Shown here piece after piece: positions 9,179-17,940 of a DNA stretch of 64,000 nucleotides. The DNA is from Afifella sp. IM 167 (GTDB lineage Bacteria > Pseudomonadota > Alphaproteobacteria > Rhizobiales > Afifellaceae): the NCBI RefSeq assembly GCF_020144925.1, contig NZ_NSLC01000007.1, positions 1-64,000 of the forward strand. The letters run 5' to 3'. The notes beneath the pieces are model-generated. The model was given only the letters and a program-made list of their open reading frames with translations, had not been told where the DNA came from and did no database searches. A program made the position numbers and the translations under genes. How positions within the stretch are numbered: position 1 is the stretch's first letter; every line of letters begins with the position of its first letter.

Positions 9179-9940
9179 TCAGGTGAGCGCCGTGCGCACC
9201 AGCATGTTGGCGCCGAGCAGGAAGAGCAGCAACAGCACGATCCTGCGGAACACCGCCTGCGGCAGGCGCTCGCCGATCGCGTTGCCGACCCACATTCCGG
9301 CGAGAATCGGCCCGATGCAGATTGCCGCGATGAGGACGCGGCGCGCGTCTAGGATGCCGATCGTCCAGAACGACCCGGCGACGAGGATGCCGGCGACGAG
9401 GAAGAACAGGCCGAGCGTGGCGACCATCGCCCGCCGCTCCACCCCGACCCCGACGAGATAGATGACAAAGACGGGTCCGTTCGCCGTCGTCAGCGCGCCG
9501 ACGATACCGGCAAGCACGCCGGTGACGCCGCCCGCCTGTCGCTCGAAGCGCGGCGGAACCTGGATGCGCGGGCTCAGCGCCGTCAGGAGCGCGAAGGCCA
9601 TGACGAAGGCGCCGAGCGAGATCGTCAGCGTCTCCGGCGCGATGGCGTGGACGAAGAGCGCGCCGACCGGCACGCCGAGCACGAGGCCGGCGACCACCGG
9701 CCAGAATCGCCGGAAGGTCTCCCTGGCCATGCCGGAGGCGCTGTACTGGAAGATGTTGACGATCGGCATGACGACGGCGTTGACGGCGAGCGCCACATCG
9801 ATCGGCACGATCAACGGCAGGACCGAGATGGTGATAAGCGGCAGGCCGAAACCCGAGCCGCCCTTCACCAGCCCTCCGAGAAAGTAGATGAGAAGAAGCC
9901 CGGCGATCTCCAGAATGCCGAGCCCCAGCCACTCGCTCAC
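9179..9940 (-). CDS. TauE/SafE-family sulfite/anion exporter-like membrane protein
   Basis: This 253-residue membrane protein has about eight hydrophobic segments and the TauE/SafE hallmarks GGLVKGGSGFGLPL near the N-terminus and a second GxxGALTTANGPV repeat. The GTG start overlaps the tctA stop by GTGA, so it is the last gene of the Tct operon. Family members export sulfite, sulfoacetate or other anions, or are uncharacterised. Its coupling to a carboxylate importer could mean that the substrate carries a sulfonate group, but that is only a hint. Confidence 0.8.
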   Translation of the reverse strand: MSEWLGLGILEIAGLLLIYFLGGLVKGGSGFGLPLITISVLPLIVPIDVALAVNAVVMPIVNIFQYSASGMARETFRRFWPVVAGLVLGVPVGALFVHAIAPETLTISLGAFVMAFALLTALSPRIQVPPRFERQAGGVTGVLAGIVGALTTANGPVFVIYLVGVGVERRAMVATLGLFFLVAGILVAGSFWTIGILDARRVLIAAICIGPILAGMWVGNAIGERLPQAVFRRIVLLLLFLLGANMLVRTALT

Positions 9941-11442
9941 GCAGGCTCTTCGGCGAAGCGCGAGCGACGCTCGCGGAGCTCGTTGCGCACCAGCGCCACG
10001 ATCGAGATGACGCTGACCGTCCAGAAGAACCAGGTGATCGGGCCGCGGAAGAGAATCTCGAAATTGCCGCCGGACATCAGCATCGCCTGGCGGAAATTGT
10101 CCTCCAGCAGGGGCCCGAGGATGAAGGCGATGAGGAACGGCGCGGCGGGCATGCGCACGCGCAGCATGAAGTAGCCGAGCCAGCCCATCAGGAACATGAC
10201 GACGACGTCGAAGACGGAATTGTTCACCGCGTAAACGCCGAAGACGCACAGCACCAGGACGCTGGGAAACAGGAGCGAGCGCGGAATGTCGGCGATGAAG
10301 CGGAAGAGCCGGATCGCCACCGAGCCGACGAGCAGAAGAAGCACCGAGCTCACCATCAGGCCGATGAAGAGGGCGTAGATGATGTCGGCATTGGTCATGA
10401 ACATCATCGGCCCCGGCTGCAGGCCGTGGATCATGAAGGCGCCGATGATGATGGCGGTGATGACATCGCCCGGCACGCCGAGCGCGAGAAGCGGGATGAG
10501 CGTCGCCCCGGCGACGCCGTTATTGCCGGCCTCCGCGGCTGCGACGCCCTCGATCTCGCCCTTGCCGAAATTGGCCTTGCGCGGCGAGTTTCGCCTCGCC
10601 TCGCTGTAGGAGAGGAAGGCGGAGGGGGCGGCGCCGATGCCCGGGATTGAGCCGAGGAAGACGCCGATCAGCGAACCGCGGACGATCGTCTTGAAGGACC
10701 GCTTGTACTCCGCGAACGTGACGTGGTGCTGGCCGAGCGAGCGCACCTTGTCGTGCGAATCGTCCGGATTCCAGATGAAAGAAATGATCTCGGGTATGGC
10801 GAAGAGGCCGATGAGGACGGCGATGAAGTTGAGCCCGCCCATGAGGTTCGGATCGCCGAAGACAAAGCGCTCCGTGCCGTAGACCAGATCGAGGCCGACC
10901 GTCGCCAAGAGAAGGCCGAGACAGGCCGAGATGAGGCCCTTCAGGAGGCTCGCGCCCGAAACGCCGGCAATGATGGTCAGCGAGAACAGGATCAGCGTGA
11001 AGAATTCCGGGGGACCGAAGGAAAGCGCGAAGGAGGCGAGCCAGCCGGCGAAGAGGATGAGGGCGAGATTGGAGATGAGGTCGGCGGTGCAGGAGGCGTA
11101 AAGCGCCATGCCGAGCGCCTTGCCGGCCTTGCCCTGCTCGGCCATCGGATAGCCGTCCAGGACGGTGGCGCTGGAGGCCGGCGTGCCGGGCGTCTTGATG
11201 AGGATCGCCGGGATCGAGCCGCCGAAGATGCCGCCCTTGTAAACGCCGAGGAGCAGGAGGATGCCGTAGATCGGCGGCAGGGCGAAGGTGAAGGGCAGCG
11301 TCAGCGCGACCGCCATGGTGGCGGAGATGCCCGGAATGGCGCCGGCGAAGACGCCGACGACGATGCCGCAGAAGAGAGCCGCGAGGCTCTGCCAGTGGGC
11401 CACGAGGCCGAAACCGAGGCTGAGGCTGTCCAAGAAGCTCAT
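9937..11442 (-). CDS. tctA: Tripartite tricarboxylate transporter large permease TctA
   Basis: This 501-residue protein has about 12 hydrophobic segments. The paired family motifs GAIPGISATMAVAL (N-terminal half) and SIPGIGAAPSAFLSYSEAR (middle) are clear. It forms the membrane channel of a cation-driven, binding-protein-dependent importer of di/tricarboxylates or similar acids with TctB and TctC. It is followed by a TauE-like gene and preceded by tctB after ten bases. Confidence 0.93.
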   Translation of the reverse strand: MSFLDSLSLGFGLVAHWQSLAALFCGIVVGVFAGAIPGISATMAVALTLPFTFALPPIYGILLLLGVYKGGIFGGSIPAILIKTPGTPASSATVLDGYPMAEQGKAGKALGMALYASCTADLISNLALILFAGWLASFALSFGPPEFFTLILFSLTIIAGVSGASLLKGLISACLGLLLATVGLDLVYGTERFVFGDPNLMGGLNFIAVLIGLFAIPEIISFIWNPDDSHDKVRSLGQHHVTFAEYKRSFKTIVRGSLIGVFLGSIPGIGAAPSAFLSYSEARRNSPRKANFGKGEIEGVAAAEAGNNGVAGATLIPLLALGVPGDVITAIIIGAFMIHGLQPGPMMFMTNADIIYALFIGLMVSSVLLLLVGSVAIRLFRFIADIPRSLLFPSVLVLCVFGVYAVNNSVFDVVVMFLMGWLGYFMLRVRMPAAPFLIAFILGPLLEDNFRQAMLMSGGNFEILFRGPITWFFWTVSVISIVALVRNELRERRSRFAEEPA

Positions 11443-11452
11443 ATCGGGATCC

Positions 11453-11944
11453 TTAAGGCAGGCGGATGAACTCGCCCTGCGGGATCGGCACGCCCGCCAC
11501 GTGATAGAAGAACGCGTAGGTAAAGAGCGGCAGCGCGAAAGCGACGATGAGCGCGGTGATGCGGTAGCGCGAGCGGATGATCAGGGTGAGGACGAGAAAG
11601 GCCAGCGCCGACGCCCAGACCATGCCGATATAGGCGATGGCGAGGTAGTAGCCGGCCATGAGGACGGCGAGCGCAGCGAGCCGAAACCAGGCGCCGTGGC
11701 GCGGATTGGCCCATTCGTCGAGATGGTCCGGCTCTCGCCGACCGAGAAGCTGCTGGCCGACGAGCAGGCCGCCGCCGATGAAAATCATCCAGGCGATGAT
11801 GGTCGGCCACAGGATCGGCGAGAGCACGATGCTGCGCACGCTCCTCGGCGAGGAAACGCCGACGGGAATGAGCACGAAGGCCAGCGCCAGCGCGAACAGC
11901 ATGACGATCAGGCCGAGCCAGATATTGCGGTGAAGTCGGGGCAT
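11453..11944 (-). CDS. tctB: Tripartite tricarboxylate transporter small permease TctB
   Basis: This 163-residue protein has four hydrophobic segments, the size and layout of TctB, the small membrane subunit. The sequence is weakly conserved, as is normal for TctB. Assignment rests mainly on its position between tctC and tctA and on topology. Its start follows a strong hairpin downstream of tctC. Confidence 0.85.
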   Translation of the reverse strand: MPRLHRNIWLGLIVMLFALALAFVLIPVGVSSPRSVRSIVLSPILWPTIIAWMIFIGGGLLVGQQLLGRREPDHLDEWANPRHGAWFRLAALAVLMAGYYLAIAYIGMVWASALAFLVLTLIIRSRYRITALIVAFALPLFTYAFFYHVAGVPIPQGEFIRLP

Positions 11945-11972
11945 TCAGCTTTCCGGGCGGGAGCGGGAGAGA

Positions 11973-11997
11973 GGGCGCGCAGTGATGCCGCGCGCCC
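11973..11997 (-). terminator. Hairpin between tctC and tctB (probable attenuator)
   Basis: An 8-bp perfect GC stem (GGGCGCGC / GCGCGCCC) with a nine-base loop lies just after the tctC stop. No T-tract follows. Such a structure would stabilise or partly terminate the tctC message, giving more binding protein than membrane subunits. Confidence 0.5.
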
Positions 11998-12003
11998 CTT
12001 TCC

Positions 12004-12987
12004 TCAGCCTTCGATGCGCATGTCGAGTTCGTCGACGAGCTTCTTGAAGGTCTCGTACTGGTTGTTGATGAACTCCTGCGATTCCTCCGGGTCCATCAGG
12101 CGGATGACCGAGCCGCGCTTGGTCATCTGCTCGACGAAGGTCTTGTCGGCGGTCGCCTGCTTCAGCCAGTCGCGCCATTTGGCGGAGACCTCTTCCGGAA
12201 GGCCCTTCGGGCCGGCGATGCCGGTCCAGCCGACGAGCTGCTCCAGTTCCGGATGGCCGAGTTCGGCCGCCGTCGGCGCGTCGAAGCCGTCGAGCCGCTC
12301 CGGCGTCGTGACCAGAATCGGGCGCAGCTGGCCGTTGGCGACGAAGCTCGACAGCGCCGAGGAGTTGGTGCAGATGAAGGTCGCCGTGCCGGCGAGCACC
12401 GCGGTCGCCGCCTCGCCGCCGCCCTTCAGCGGGATATGCGTGGCGTTGTCGAGCGGATCTTCCAGGCCGAAAGCGTTCAAGACCATGGCGCCCGCCAGCT
12501 GTAGCATCGAGCCGACGCCGGAGGAGGAGAAGCTCACCGTGCCCGGGTTCTCCTTGGCCTTGTTGACGAGATCCTCTATCGACTTGATGTCCGAGCTCTC
12601 GGAAACGGCGCAAACGACCGGATTGATCTCGAAGACGCCGACGAAGACGAAGTCGTCGAGCGTGTAGGGCAGCGTCGCCTTCATCGCCGGATTGACGGTG
12701 TGCGAGCCGACGCGCGCGGCCAGCATGGTGTAGCCGTCGGGATCGGCGTTGGCGACGGAGACCGAGCCGGTCGCACCGCCCGCGCCCGTCCGGTTCACGA
12801 CCAGAAGCGGCTGGGGCATGATCTTGCCGAGCGGGCCGGAGAGCGCACGCACGCCGATGTCGGTCGCGCCGCCGGGGCCATAGGGGATCACCAGCGTGAC
12901 CGGCCTTTCGGGGTATTCGGCCAGGGCCGGGCCGGCGAGCAGGGCGCCGAGCGCACCGATCGCAGCGAGATATTTCAGAGCTTTCAT
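12004..12987 (-). CDS. tctC: Tripartite tricarboxylate transporter periplasmic binding protein TctC
   Basis: This 327-residue Bug/TctC-family receptor starts with a Sec signal peptide (MKALKYLAAIGALGALLAGPALA). The mature start EYPERPVTLVIPYGPGGATD is the classic TctC opening with the ligand loop. GGGAGGA lies seven or so bases before the ATG. The family binds many organic acids, including citrate, tartrate, itaconate, terephthalate and sulfolactate, so the ligand cannot be read from sequence. The neighbouring dehydratase and succinate-dehydrogenase-like genes suggest a di- or tricarboxylate. Confidence 0.92.
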   Translation of the reverse strand: MKALKYLAAIGALGALLAGPALAEYPERPVTLVIPYGPGGATDIGVRALSGPLGKIMPQPLLVVNRTGAGGATGSVSVANADPDGYTMLAARVGSHTVNPAMKATLPYTLDDFVFVGVFEINPVVCAVSESSDIKSIEDLVNKAKENPGTVSFSSSGVGSMLQLAGAMVLNAFGLEDPLDNATHIPLKGGGEAATAVLAGTATFICTNSSALSSFVANGQLRPILVTTPERLDGFDAPTAAELGHPELEQLVGWTGIAGPKGLPEEVSAKWRDWLKQATADKTFVEQMTKRGSVIRLMDPEESQEFINNQYETFKKLVDELDMRIEG

Positions 12988-13120
12988 GTTCTTCCTCCCG
13001 TTTGTTGCAGCGCCTTTCGCCGGGCGCCTTTGCGGCTGAGCGCTGGCGCGCTCCGCTTTCAGTCCGGCAGCGGGCGAGCCCTGCCCTGCCGTGCTTTCCG
13101 GCCCTCTTTGCGGGACCTCG

Positions 13121-13798
13121 TCACATCACTTCCTTCTTGCGGTCGTCCGTCTCGCCGTAGCGGTGCAGCGCGGGCGGTTTGAGACCCTCGTAGAGCAAGG
13201 CGATCTTCTCGTTCACCAGGTCCCCCTGCTGGGCAAAGAGCGAATTGCCCACAAGGTCGCTGTCGACGATGAAGGGGCCGAAGTTCTCTACCTCAAACAT
13301 CCACATCGCCTGGGCGATGCCGAGTTCGTCCAGCCAGTGGACGTCGCGCACGCTCTTCACGCCCCGCCCGAGGAGAGCCCCGGTGCCGTAGCCGACCGTC
13401 GTCAGGTAGACGGCACCGCGCGGCGCCAGAACCTTCTGGTAGTCCTCGCGCGGCATGCCGGCCTTGCCGATGATGATCTTGGTGCCGGTACGGTCGAGCC
13501 AGTCGGCCATGTACTTGGAAAAACGGAAGCTCGCCGTGGCCGTCACGCCGCCGATGGCATAGCTCCCGTCCGCCTGGCGCGAGGCCGCCGGGGAGCAGTG
13601 AAAATTGACATTGCTGATCTCCGAGAGGCCGTCCGGCAGCTTCTCGCCCTTGACCAGCACCTTCTCGTAGACGCCCTCGCGGGCCGTGTAGACGACGCCG
13701 TCCAGATAGACGACGCAGCCAAGCTCAAGCCTGGCGATATCCTCCGGCGAGGCCGGAAGCTTCAGGCGGACTTGTCTAGGGCCTGTTGGCTCGGCCAT
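13121..13798 (-). CDS. Class I fumarase/tartrate dehydratase-type beta subunit
   Basis: This 225-residue protein corresponds to the C-terminal domain of class I fumarases (FumA/B) and to TtdB. Family phrases include YLDGVVYTAREG, SNVNFHCSPA and IIIGKAGM. It supplies substrate-binding residues, while the partner binds the [4Fe-4S] cluster. The ATG at 13798 overlaps the alpha gene by 37 bases, which implies coupled synthesis of a heteromeric enzyme. Candidates are fumarate/malate, mesaconate/citramalate and L-tartrate/oxaloacetate; sequence alone does not decide. Confidence 0.88.
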   Translation of the reverse strand: MAEPTGPRQVRLKLPASPEDIARLELGCVVYLDGVVYTAREGVYEKVLVKGEKLPDGLSEISNVNFHCSPAASRQADGSYAIGGVTATASFRFSKYMADWLDRTGTKIIIGKAGMPREDYQKVLAPRGAVYLTTVGYGTGALLGRGVKSVRDVHWLDELGIAQAMWMFEVENFGPFIVDSDLVGNSLFAQQGDLVNEKIALLYEGLKPPALHRYGETDDRKKEVM

Positions 13799-14724
13799 TC
13801 GATCGTCTCCCGGCGCATGTAAGGGGTGAACCATTGCGGATCGCTGCGATAGGCGATCGATCCGTCGGCATGGATGCGCGCCGTGGCGCGGCGCGAGGAA
13901 AGGCAGAAGGTGTGCACGCTGACCGGCATGCCGCCGGTATGGGTGAAGCCGACCTCGATGTGGCAGTCGACCACCATGGAAGAGCCGATAAAGCCCATGG
14001 CGCCCATGCCGATGGAATTGCCGAGTTCCTTCAGTTCCATCTCCAGCTCGGCGATCTTCGGGTCCGGATTGCGGTCGCCGACGGCCCTGAGGCAGGCCGC
14101 CTGCTTGCCGAGCTGCATGCAGGTGTCCTTGGAGCCGCCGATGCCGACGCCGACGATCGCCGGCTGGCAGGCAAGGCCCCGCTTGCCGAAGGCGATCAGC
14201 GTGTCGAGGAAGAAGCGCTTGATGCCGTCGAGCCCGTCGCCCGGAAACAGCATGCGGTAGTCGGTGCCGAAGAGCCCGCCCTTGTGGACCGTGGTGACGT
14301 CGATCCAGTCGGCATCCGGCTCGAAGCTCCATTCCACCTCGGGCGCGTTGATGCCGATATTGTTGTTGTGCTCCGTGCGCCAGAGCGGATGCACCCGATT
14401 GGGGCGCAGCGGCACGTCCTGCGTGGCGCGGGCCGTCGCCGAGCGCAGGGCGCGCTCGAAGCCGGTGAAGCCGCCGGAAAAGCGGGCATTGTCGCCGACC
14501 TTCACCCAGTAGCGCGGCAGGCCGGTGTCGGCGCACATCGGCCGCCGGTCTTCCGTCGCGGCCTCGTAATTGTCGAGCATCGCCTTCAGGACGAAGGCGG
14601 AAAGGTCGCCCGTCTCCAGGTCGACCATGCCGCGGATGCCTTCCAGATAGTCGTTCGGGATGTCGATCGCGGCCTTCGTCATGACATCGTAGGCGGCCTT
14701 CTCGATCGTGGCGTTCTCAATCAT
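13762..14724 (-). CDS. Class I fumarase/tartrate dehydratase-type alpha subunit ([4Fe-4S])
   Basis: This 320-residue protein is the catalytic [4Fe-4S] half of a split class I fumarase. The three cluster ligands are probably Cys64 (PMCADTG), Cys202 (GGSKDTCMQLG) and Cys274 (HTFCLSSRR), at the spacing seen in TtdA and FumA. The enzyme is a reversible hydro-lyase on trans-unsaturated dicarboxylates. It sits ten bases downstream of the flavoprotein gene, so the hydratase and the dehydrogenase are co-expressed, which fits consecutive steps. Oxygen sensitivity is expected of the family. Confidence 0.9.
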   Translation of the reverse strand: MIENATIEKAAYDVMTKAAIDIPNDYLEGIRGMVDLETGDLSAFVLKAMLDNYEAATEDRRPMCADTGLPRYWVKVGDNARFSGGFTGFERALRSATARATQDVPLRPNRVHPLWRTEHNNNIGINAPEVEWSFEPDADWIDVTTVHKGGLFGTDYRMLFPGDGLDGIKRFFLDTLIAFGKRGLACQPAIVGVGIGGSKDTCMQLGKQAACLRAVGDRNPDPKIAELEMELKELGNSIGMGAMGFIGSSMVVDCHIEVGFTHTGGMPVSVHTFCLSSRRATARIHADGSIAYRSDPQWFTPYMRRETIEWPSQQALDKSA

Positions 14725-14734
14725 GCCGGTCCTC

Positions 14735-16483
14735 TCATTCCGCGGCCACGGGCGGCGCCCCCGCCTCTTCGTCGATCAGGGACTGCCCCGGCCGGACGAT
14801 GGAGAAATCGACCGGGACCATCTCCAGGCGAAGGTCGTCTCCGGCGGCGCGGATCTGCGTGTAAGCGCTCTTGTCGAGGTCGCCCGTCAGCGGGAAATCC
14901 TCGCGGAAATGCGCTCCCCTTGAATCCTCGCGCGCCTCGGCCGCGAGCGCGATGACGTCGGAGATGGCAAGAAGGCTCTCCAGATTGAGCCAGTCGTGCC
15001 AGGTGAGGTTGAAGGCGCGGTCGCCGTCGGCAAGGCCGGTCGCGGCAAGGCTTGCCTGATGGCCGACGATCTTCTCGCGCCCGCGCTTCAGGCCGTCCTT
15101 CGTGCGCAGGATGCCGACATCGTCCCACATGTCCTGCCAGAGAATCTCGCGCAGCCCCATCAGGTCGCCGGTCGGCAAGGCGAAGGGCTTTTCGGCACGC
15201 GCGACGCCTGCCTCCAGCACATGCTCGTCCGGATCGCGGAAAGCGCCCTCGCGCGCAACGAAGGCGGCCATCGCATCGCCCGCGATGCCGCCATAGACGG
15301 TGGAATTGCCGACGCCGTTGCCGCCGAGACGGTTGGCGCCGTGGACGCCGCCGCAATCCTCGCCGGCCGCATAAAGGCCGGGCGACGCGGTCGAGCCGTC
15401 GATCTCGAATTCCACGCCCCCCATCATGTAATGGGCTGTCGGCACCACCTCGACCATGCCGCCGGCAAGGTCGAAGCCGCAATCGGCGCAGCGCTTGACC
15501 ATGCCGGGGAAGCGCTTTGCGACCATCTCCGGGCCCAGATGGGCCATCTGGATGTAGACGCCGCCCATCGGGCTGGTGCGGCCGGCGCGCATTTCGGAAT
15601 AGATCGCCCTTGAGACGACGTCGCGCGTGGCGCGCTCGCCTGCCGGATCGTAGCCGCCCATGAAGCGCTCGCCGTCGCCGTTGAGGAGATAGCCGCCGGC
15701 GCCTCTCAGCCCCTCCTCCAGCACCGTGCCGGTCATGCGCGTATCGGCGCCGCCGAGAAGACCGGTCGGGTGGAACTGCACCATCTCCATGTCGCGAAGC
15801 GCCAGCCCGTAGCGGAGGGCGAGAGCCAGCCCGTCGCAGGACTTGTCGCCCGAGGGCGTGTGATAGAGGTACATGGTCGGCCCGGCGCCGGTGCCGAGAA
15901 GCACGGCCTTCGCCTGGACGAACCGGTAGCCGCCGGTGCGCATGTCGATGAGGAGCACGCCGGCGATGCCGGATCCGTCGGCCGCCGGCACAAGCTCGAC
16001 GGCGCGGTGCTCTTCCAGCCTGCCGACATCGAGCGCCCAGACCTGCTCCATCAGCCGGTTGATGATCTCGATGCCGGTGAGGTCGCCCTTGTGCACCGTA
16101 CGGTCGAAGCTCTGGCCGGCGAAGGCCTTCTGGTGAAGCGTGCCGTCCGGATTGCGGTCGAAGAAGCAGCCGAGCTCGTTCTCCAGTTCGCGGATGCGCT
16201 CGATGGCGGTGACGCAGAGCTGCCAGGCAAGATCCTGCCGCGGCAGCCATTTGCCGCCGACGATGGTGTCCATGAAATGCCGCTCGACGCTGTCGCCGGC
16301 GGCGAGCGCAACGTTGTAGCCGCCCTGCACCATGCGGGTGCAGCCGCATTTGCCGAGCAGTCCCTTGGTAGCGATGGTGACGGAAAGATCCGGGTTCGCC
16401 TTCTTGGCGTGAAGGGCCGCAAAGAGCCCTGCCCCGCCCGAGCCGAGGATGAGAATGTCGGTCTTGACGCGCTCCACCTGCAT
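14735..16483 (-). CDS. Succinate dehydrogenase/fumarate reductase-like flavoprotein lacking the FAD-linking His
   Basis: This 582-residue protein has a FAD-binding Rossmann start (LILGSGGAGLFAALHA). It keeps the SdhA/FrdA catalytic set: His238 (FHPTG), Arg260 (RGAGG), His351 (TAHYMMGG) and Arg385 (GANRLGGN). At the covalent FAD position, normally Ser-His-Thr, it reads Gly-Cys-Thr (Cys48), so FAD is probably non-covalent, as in L-aspartate oxidase. Loss of the His in FrdA is known to impair succinate oxidation more than fumarate reduction. It is encoded with its own Fe-S and two anchor subunits. The substrate is likely a succinate-like acid but not necessarily succinate. The ATG overlaps the previous stop. 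Confidence 0.85.
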   Translation of the reverse strand: MQVERVKTDILILGSGGAGLFAALHAKKANPDLSVTIATKGLLGKCGCTRMVQGGYNVALAAGDSVERHFMDTIVGGKWLPRQDLAWQLCVTAIERIRELENELGCFFDRNPDGTLHQKAFAGQSFDRTVHKGDLTGIEIINRLMEQVWALDVGRLEEHRAVELVPAADGSGIAGVLLIDMRTGGYRFVQAKAVLLGTGAGPTMYLYHTPSGDKSCDGLALALRYGLALRDMEMVQFHPTGLLGGADTRMTGTVLEEGLRGAGGYLLNGDGERFMGGYDPAGERATRDVVSRAIYSEMRAGRTSPMGGVYIQMAHLGPEMVAKRFPGMVKRCADCGFDLAGGMVEVVPTAHYMMGGVEFEIDGSTASPGLYAAGEDCGGVHGANRLGGNGVGNSTVYGGIAGDAMAAFVAREGAFRDPDEHVLEAGVARAEKPFALPTGDLMGLREILWQDMWDDVGILRTKDGLKRGREKIVGHQASLAATGLADGDRAFNLTWHDWLNLESLLAISDVIALAAEAREDSRGAHFREDFPLTGDLDKSAYTQIRAAGDDLRLEMVPVDFSIVRPGQSLIDEEAGAPPVAAE

Positions 16484-16830
16484 CAGACCACCCCCGCCAC
16501 GAAGACGGCGCCCACCAGGAAGGCGGCGAAGAGGCTCGGCACGATCCAGTAAAGCCGGCTGTCGCCCGCCCGCTTCCAGGGGTGCAGCTCCAGGAAGAGA
16601 AGCCTGAGGCCGAAGAAGAAATGCACGGCGAGAAGCACGACGAGGCCCCATTCGGCGATTTTGAAGAGCGGCATCTCGGCCAGCACGAGAAAGCTGTCGA
16701 GCGCCGCCGTGCCCTTGAGGACAAGGGCGAGCGTCAGGAAGTGCAAAGGCAGGAAGGCCGCGAGCGCGATGCCGGACACGCGGTGGCCGACAAAGGCCCA
16801 GTAGGCCTGGTGGGAACGATGCGCCCTCAT
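16483..16830 (-). CDS. SDH-like membrane anchor subunit (second, 115 aa)
   Basis: This small protein has three hydrophobic segments. It carries the SdhC/D-type motifs HRVSGIALAAFLPLH, with a quinone-side Arg/Ser and a possible haem His, and VHFFFGLRLLFLE. It should anchor the flavoprotein/Fe-S pair in the cytoplasmic membrane and pass electrons to quinone. The ATG at 16830 follows the other anchor gene by 13 bases, and the stop overlaps the flavoprotein start. Individual haem ligands cannot be assigned with certainty. Confidence 0.8.
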   Translation of the reverse strand: MRAHRSHQAYWAFVGHRVSGIALAAFLPLHFLTLALVLKGTAALDSFLVLAEMPLFKIAEWGLVVLLAVHFFFGLRLLFLELHPWKRAGDSRLYWIVPSLFAAFLVGAVFVAGVV

Positions 16831-16843
16831 GCCATGCCCCTCC

Positions 16844-17176
16844 TCATGCCATGACCACGGCGAAGACGGCGCGTGCGCCGAGAACGAGGAGGAAGGCGCC
16901 GAAAAGCGCGGCGAGCGCATCGACCGTTCCTTTGGAAAGCGGCGTCCATTCGGCGAGCACGTTGCGCACGCCGATCGGCGCGTGCACCGAGGCGGCGAGG
17001 ACGAACAGGCCGTAGAAGAGGCCCCAGCCGGCGCTGCCATGCGTGCGCGCGAGGATCTCGCCGGCCGTCAGCCCGTTGCGCACGGCGTAGAGGATCACCG
17101 CCAGATGGACGAGGACGAGCGGCCCCAGAAGGAGGGCCGAAAGCCGTTGTGCGAGGAAAAGGCCGCGCTCGCTCAT
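16844..17176 (-). CDS. SDH-like membrane anchor subunit (first, 110 aa)
   Basis: This 110-residue protein has three hydrophobic segments, with QRLSALLLGPLVLVHLAV near the N-terminus and VHAPIGVRNVLAEW in the second half. The H-x3-G-x-R pattern is typical of SdhC/SdhD. The ATG overlaps the Fe-S subunit stop (ATGA). Two separate anchors make this a four-subunit complex, most like type C or D quinone oxidoreductases, in contrast to soluble fumarate reductases. Confidence 0.8.
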   Translation of the reverse strand: MSERGLFLAQRLSALLLGPLVLVHLAVILYAVRNGLTAGEILARTHGSAGWGLFYGLFVLAASVHAPIGVRNVLAEWTPLSKGTVDALAALFGAFLLVLGARAVFAVVMA

Positions 17177-17940
17177 GCCGGCTCCTCCGTCTTCGCCAGC
17201 GCATCGGCCGCCGCGTGGTCGCGCACGAGGAAGGAGAGGAGCGACATGCGCTTCAGCCCGGCGATGCTCTCGGTCGGCGAAATGCCGACCGGGCAATGGC
17301 GCATGCAGCTTCCCTGGGTGTGGCAGTTGCCGCAGCCGCCCTGTTCCATCGCAAGGTCGAGCGTCGTGCGGCGCAGCGCGTGGCGCTCGTCGTTGACCAG
17401 CGTCCAGGCGCGGTTGAGCGCGGCCGGGCCGAGATACTCCTCGTTCCAGGAGACGACATCGCAGGCGCTGTAGCAGACCGCGCAGTTGATGCACTCGATC
17501 GCCGCGTCGACCGCGACGCGCTTGCGGCTCGCCGGATCGACGGCGGCGGGCGGCTCGGCGCGGTTGCGGGTGCCGGTGAAGCGGCCTCCGGCCTTTTGCC
17601 ACTTGTCGAAGAAGCCGGCCATGTCGCAGGCGAGATCTTTGATGCGCGGCATGTTGCGCAAGGGCTCGATGGTGATCTCGCCGGCCTCGGCGACCTTGGC
17701 GACATGGGTGCGGCAGGTCCAGCGCGGCACGCCGTTCACCGTCATGGCGCAGGAGCCGCAGACGCCGACGCGGCAGGCAAAGCGGTAGGCGAGCGCCGGC
17801 TCGTGACGGCGCTGCACTTCGGTGACCACGTCGAGCACCGTCTGGTTGTCGCGCGCCGGCACCTCGTAGGTCTCGAAGCGGCCATCGTCCTTGCCGCGCC
17901 AGATGCGCACGGAAAGCGATTTGGGGGATACCGCGTCCAT
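17173..17940 (-). CDS. Succinate dehydrogenase/fumarate reductase-like iron-sulfur subunit
   Basis: This 255-residue SdhB/FrdB-like protein has ligands for three clusters. The [2Fe-2S] ligands are Cys56, Cys61, Cys64 and Cys76; the [4Fe-4S] ligands are Cys150, Cys153, Cys156 and Cys160; and the last cluster uses Cys206, Cys212 and Cys216 in the C-x5-C-x3-CP form usual for [3Fe-4S]. Cys203 is an extra nearby cysteine. It transfers electrons from the flavoprotein to the anchors. The ATG overlaps the TPP-enzyme stop (TGATG), tying the two functions together. Confidence 0.9.
   Translation of the reverse strand: MDAVSPKSLSVRIWRGKDDGRFETYEVPARDNQTVLDVVTEVQRRHEPALAYRFACRVGVCGSCAMTVNGVPRWTCRTHVAKVAEAGEITIEPLRNMPRIKDLACDMAGFFDKWQKAGGRFTGTRNRAEPPAAVDPASRKRVAVDAAIECINCAVCYSACDVVSWNEEYLGPAALNRAWTLVNDERHALRRTTLDLAMEQGGCGNCHTQGSCMRHCPVGISPTESIAGLKRMSLLSFLVRDHAAADALAKTEEPA

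Noticed and set aside
9941-10249. An N-terminal extension of the TauE/SafE gene into tctA
   Set aside because: The added residues are Arg-rich translation of the tctA frame; the GTG at 9940 overlapping the tctA stop gives the normal family length.
13121-14724. Definite L(+)-tartrate dehydratase TtdAB
   Set aside because: The split two-subunit layout is shared by archaeal-type fumarases and mesaconases; no residue I can see decides, so the call was left generic.
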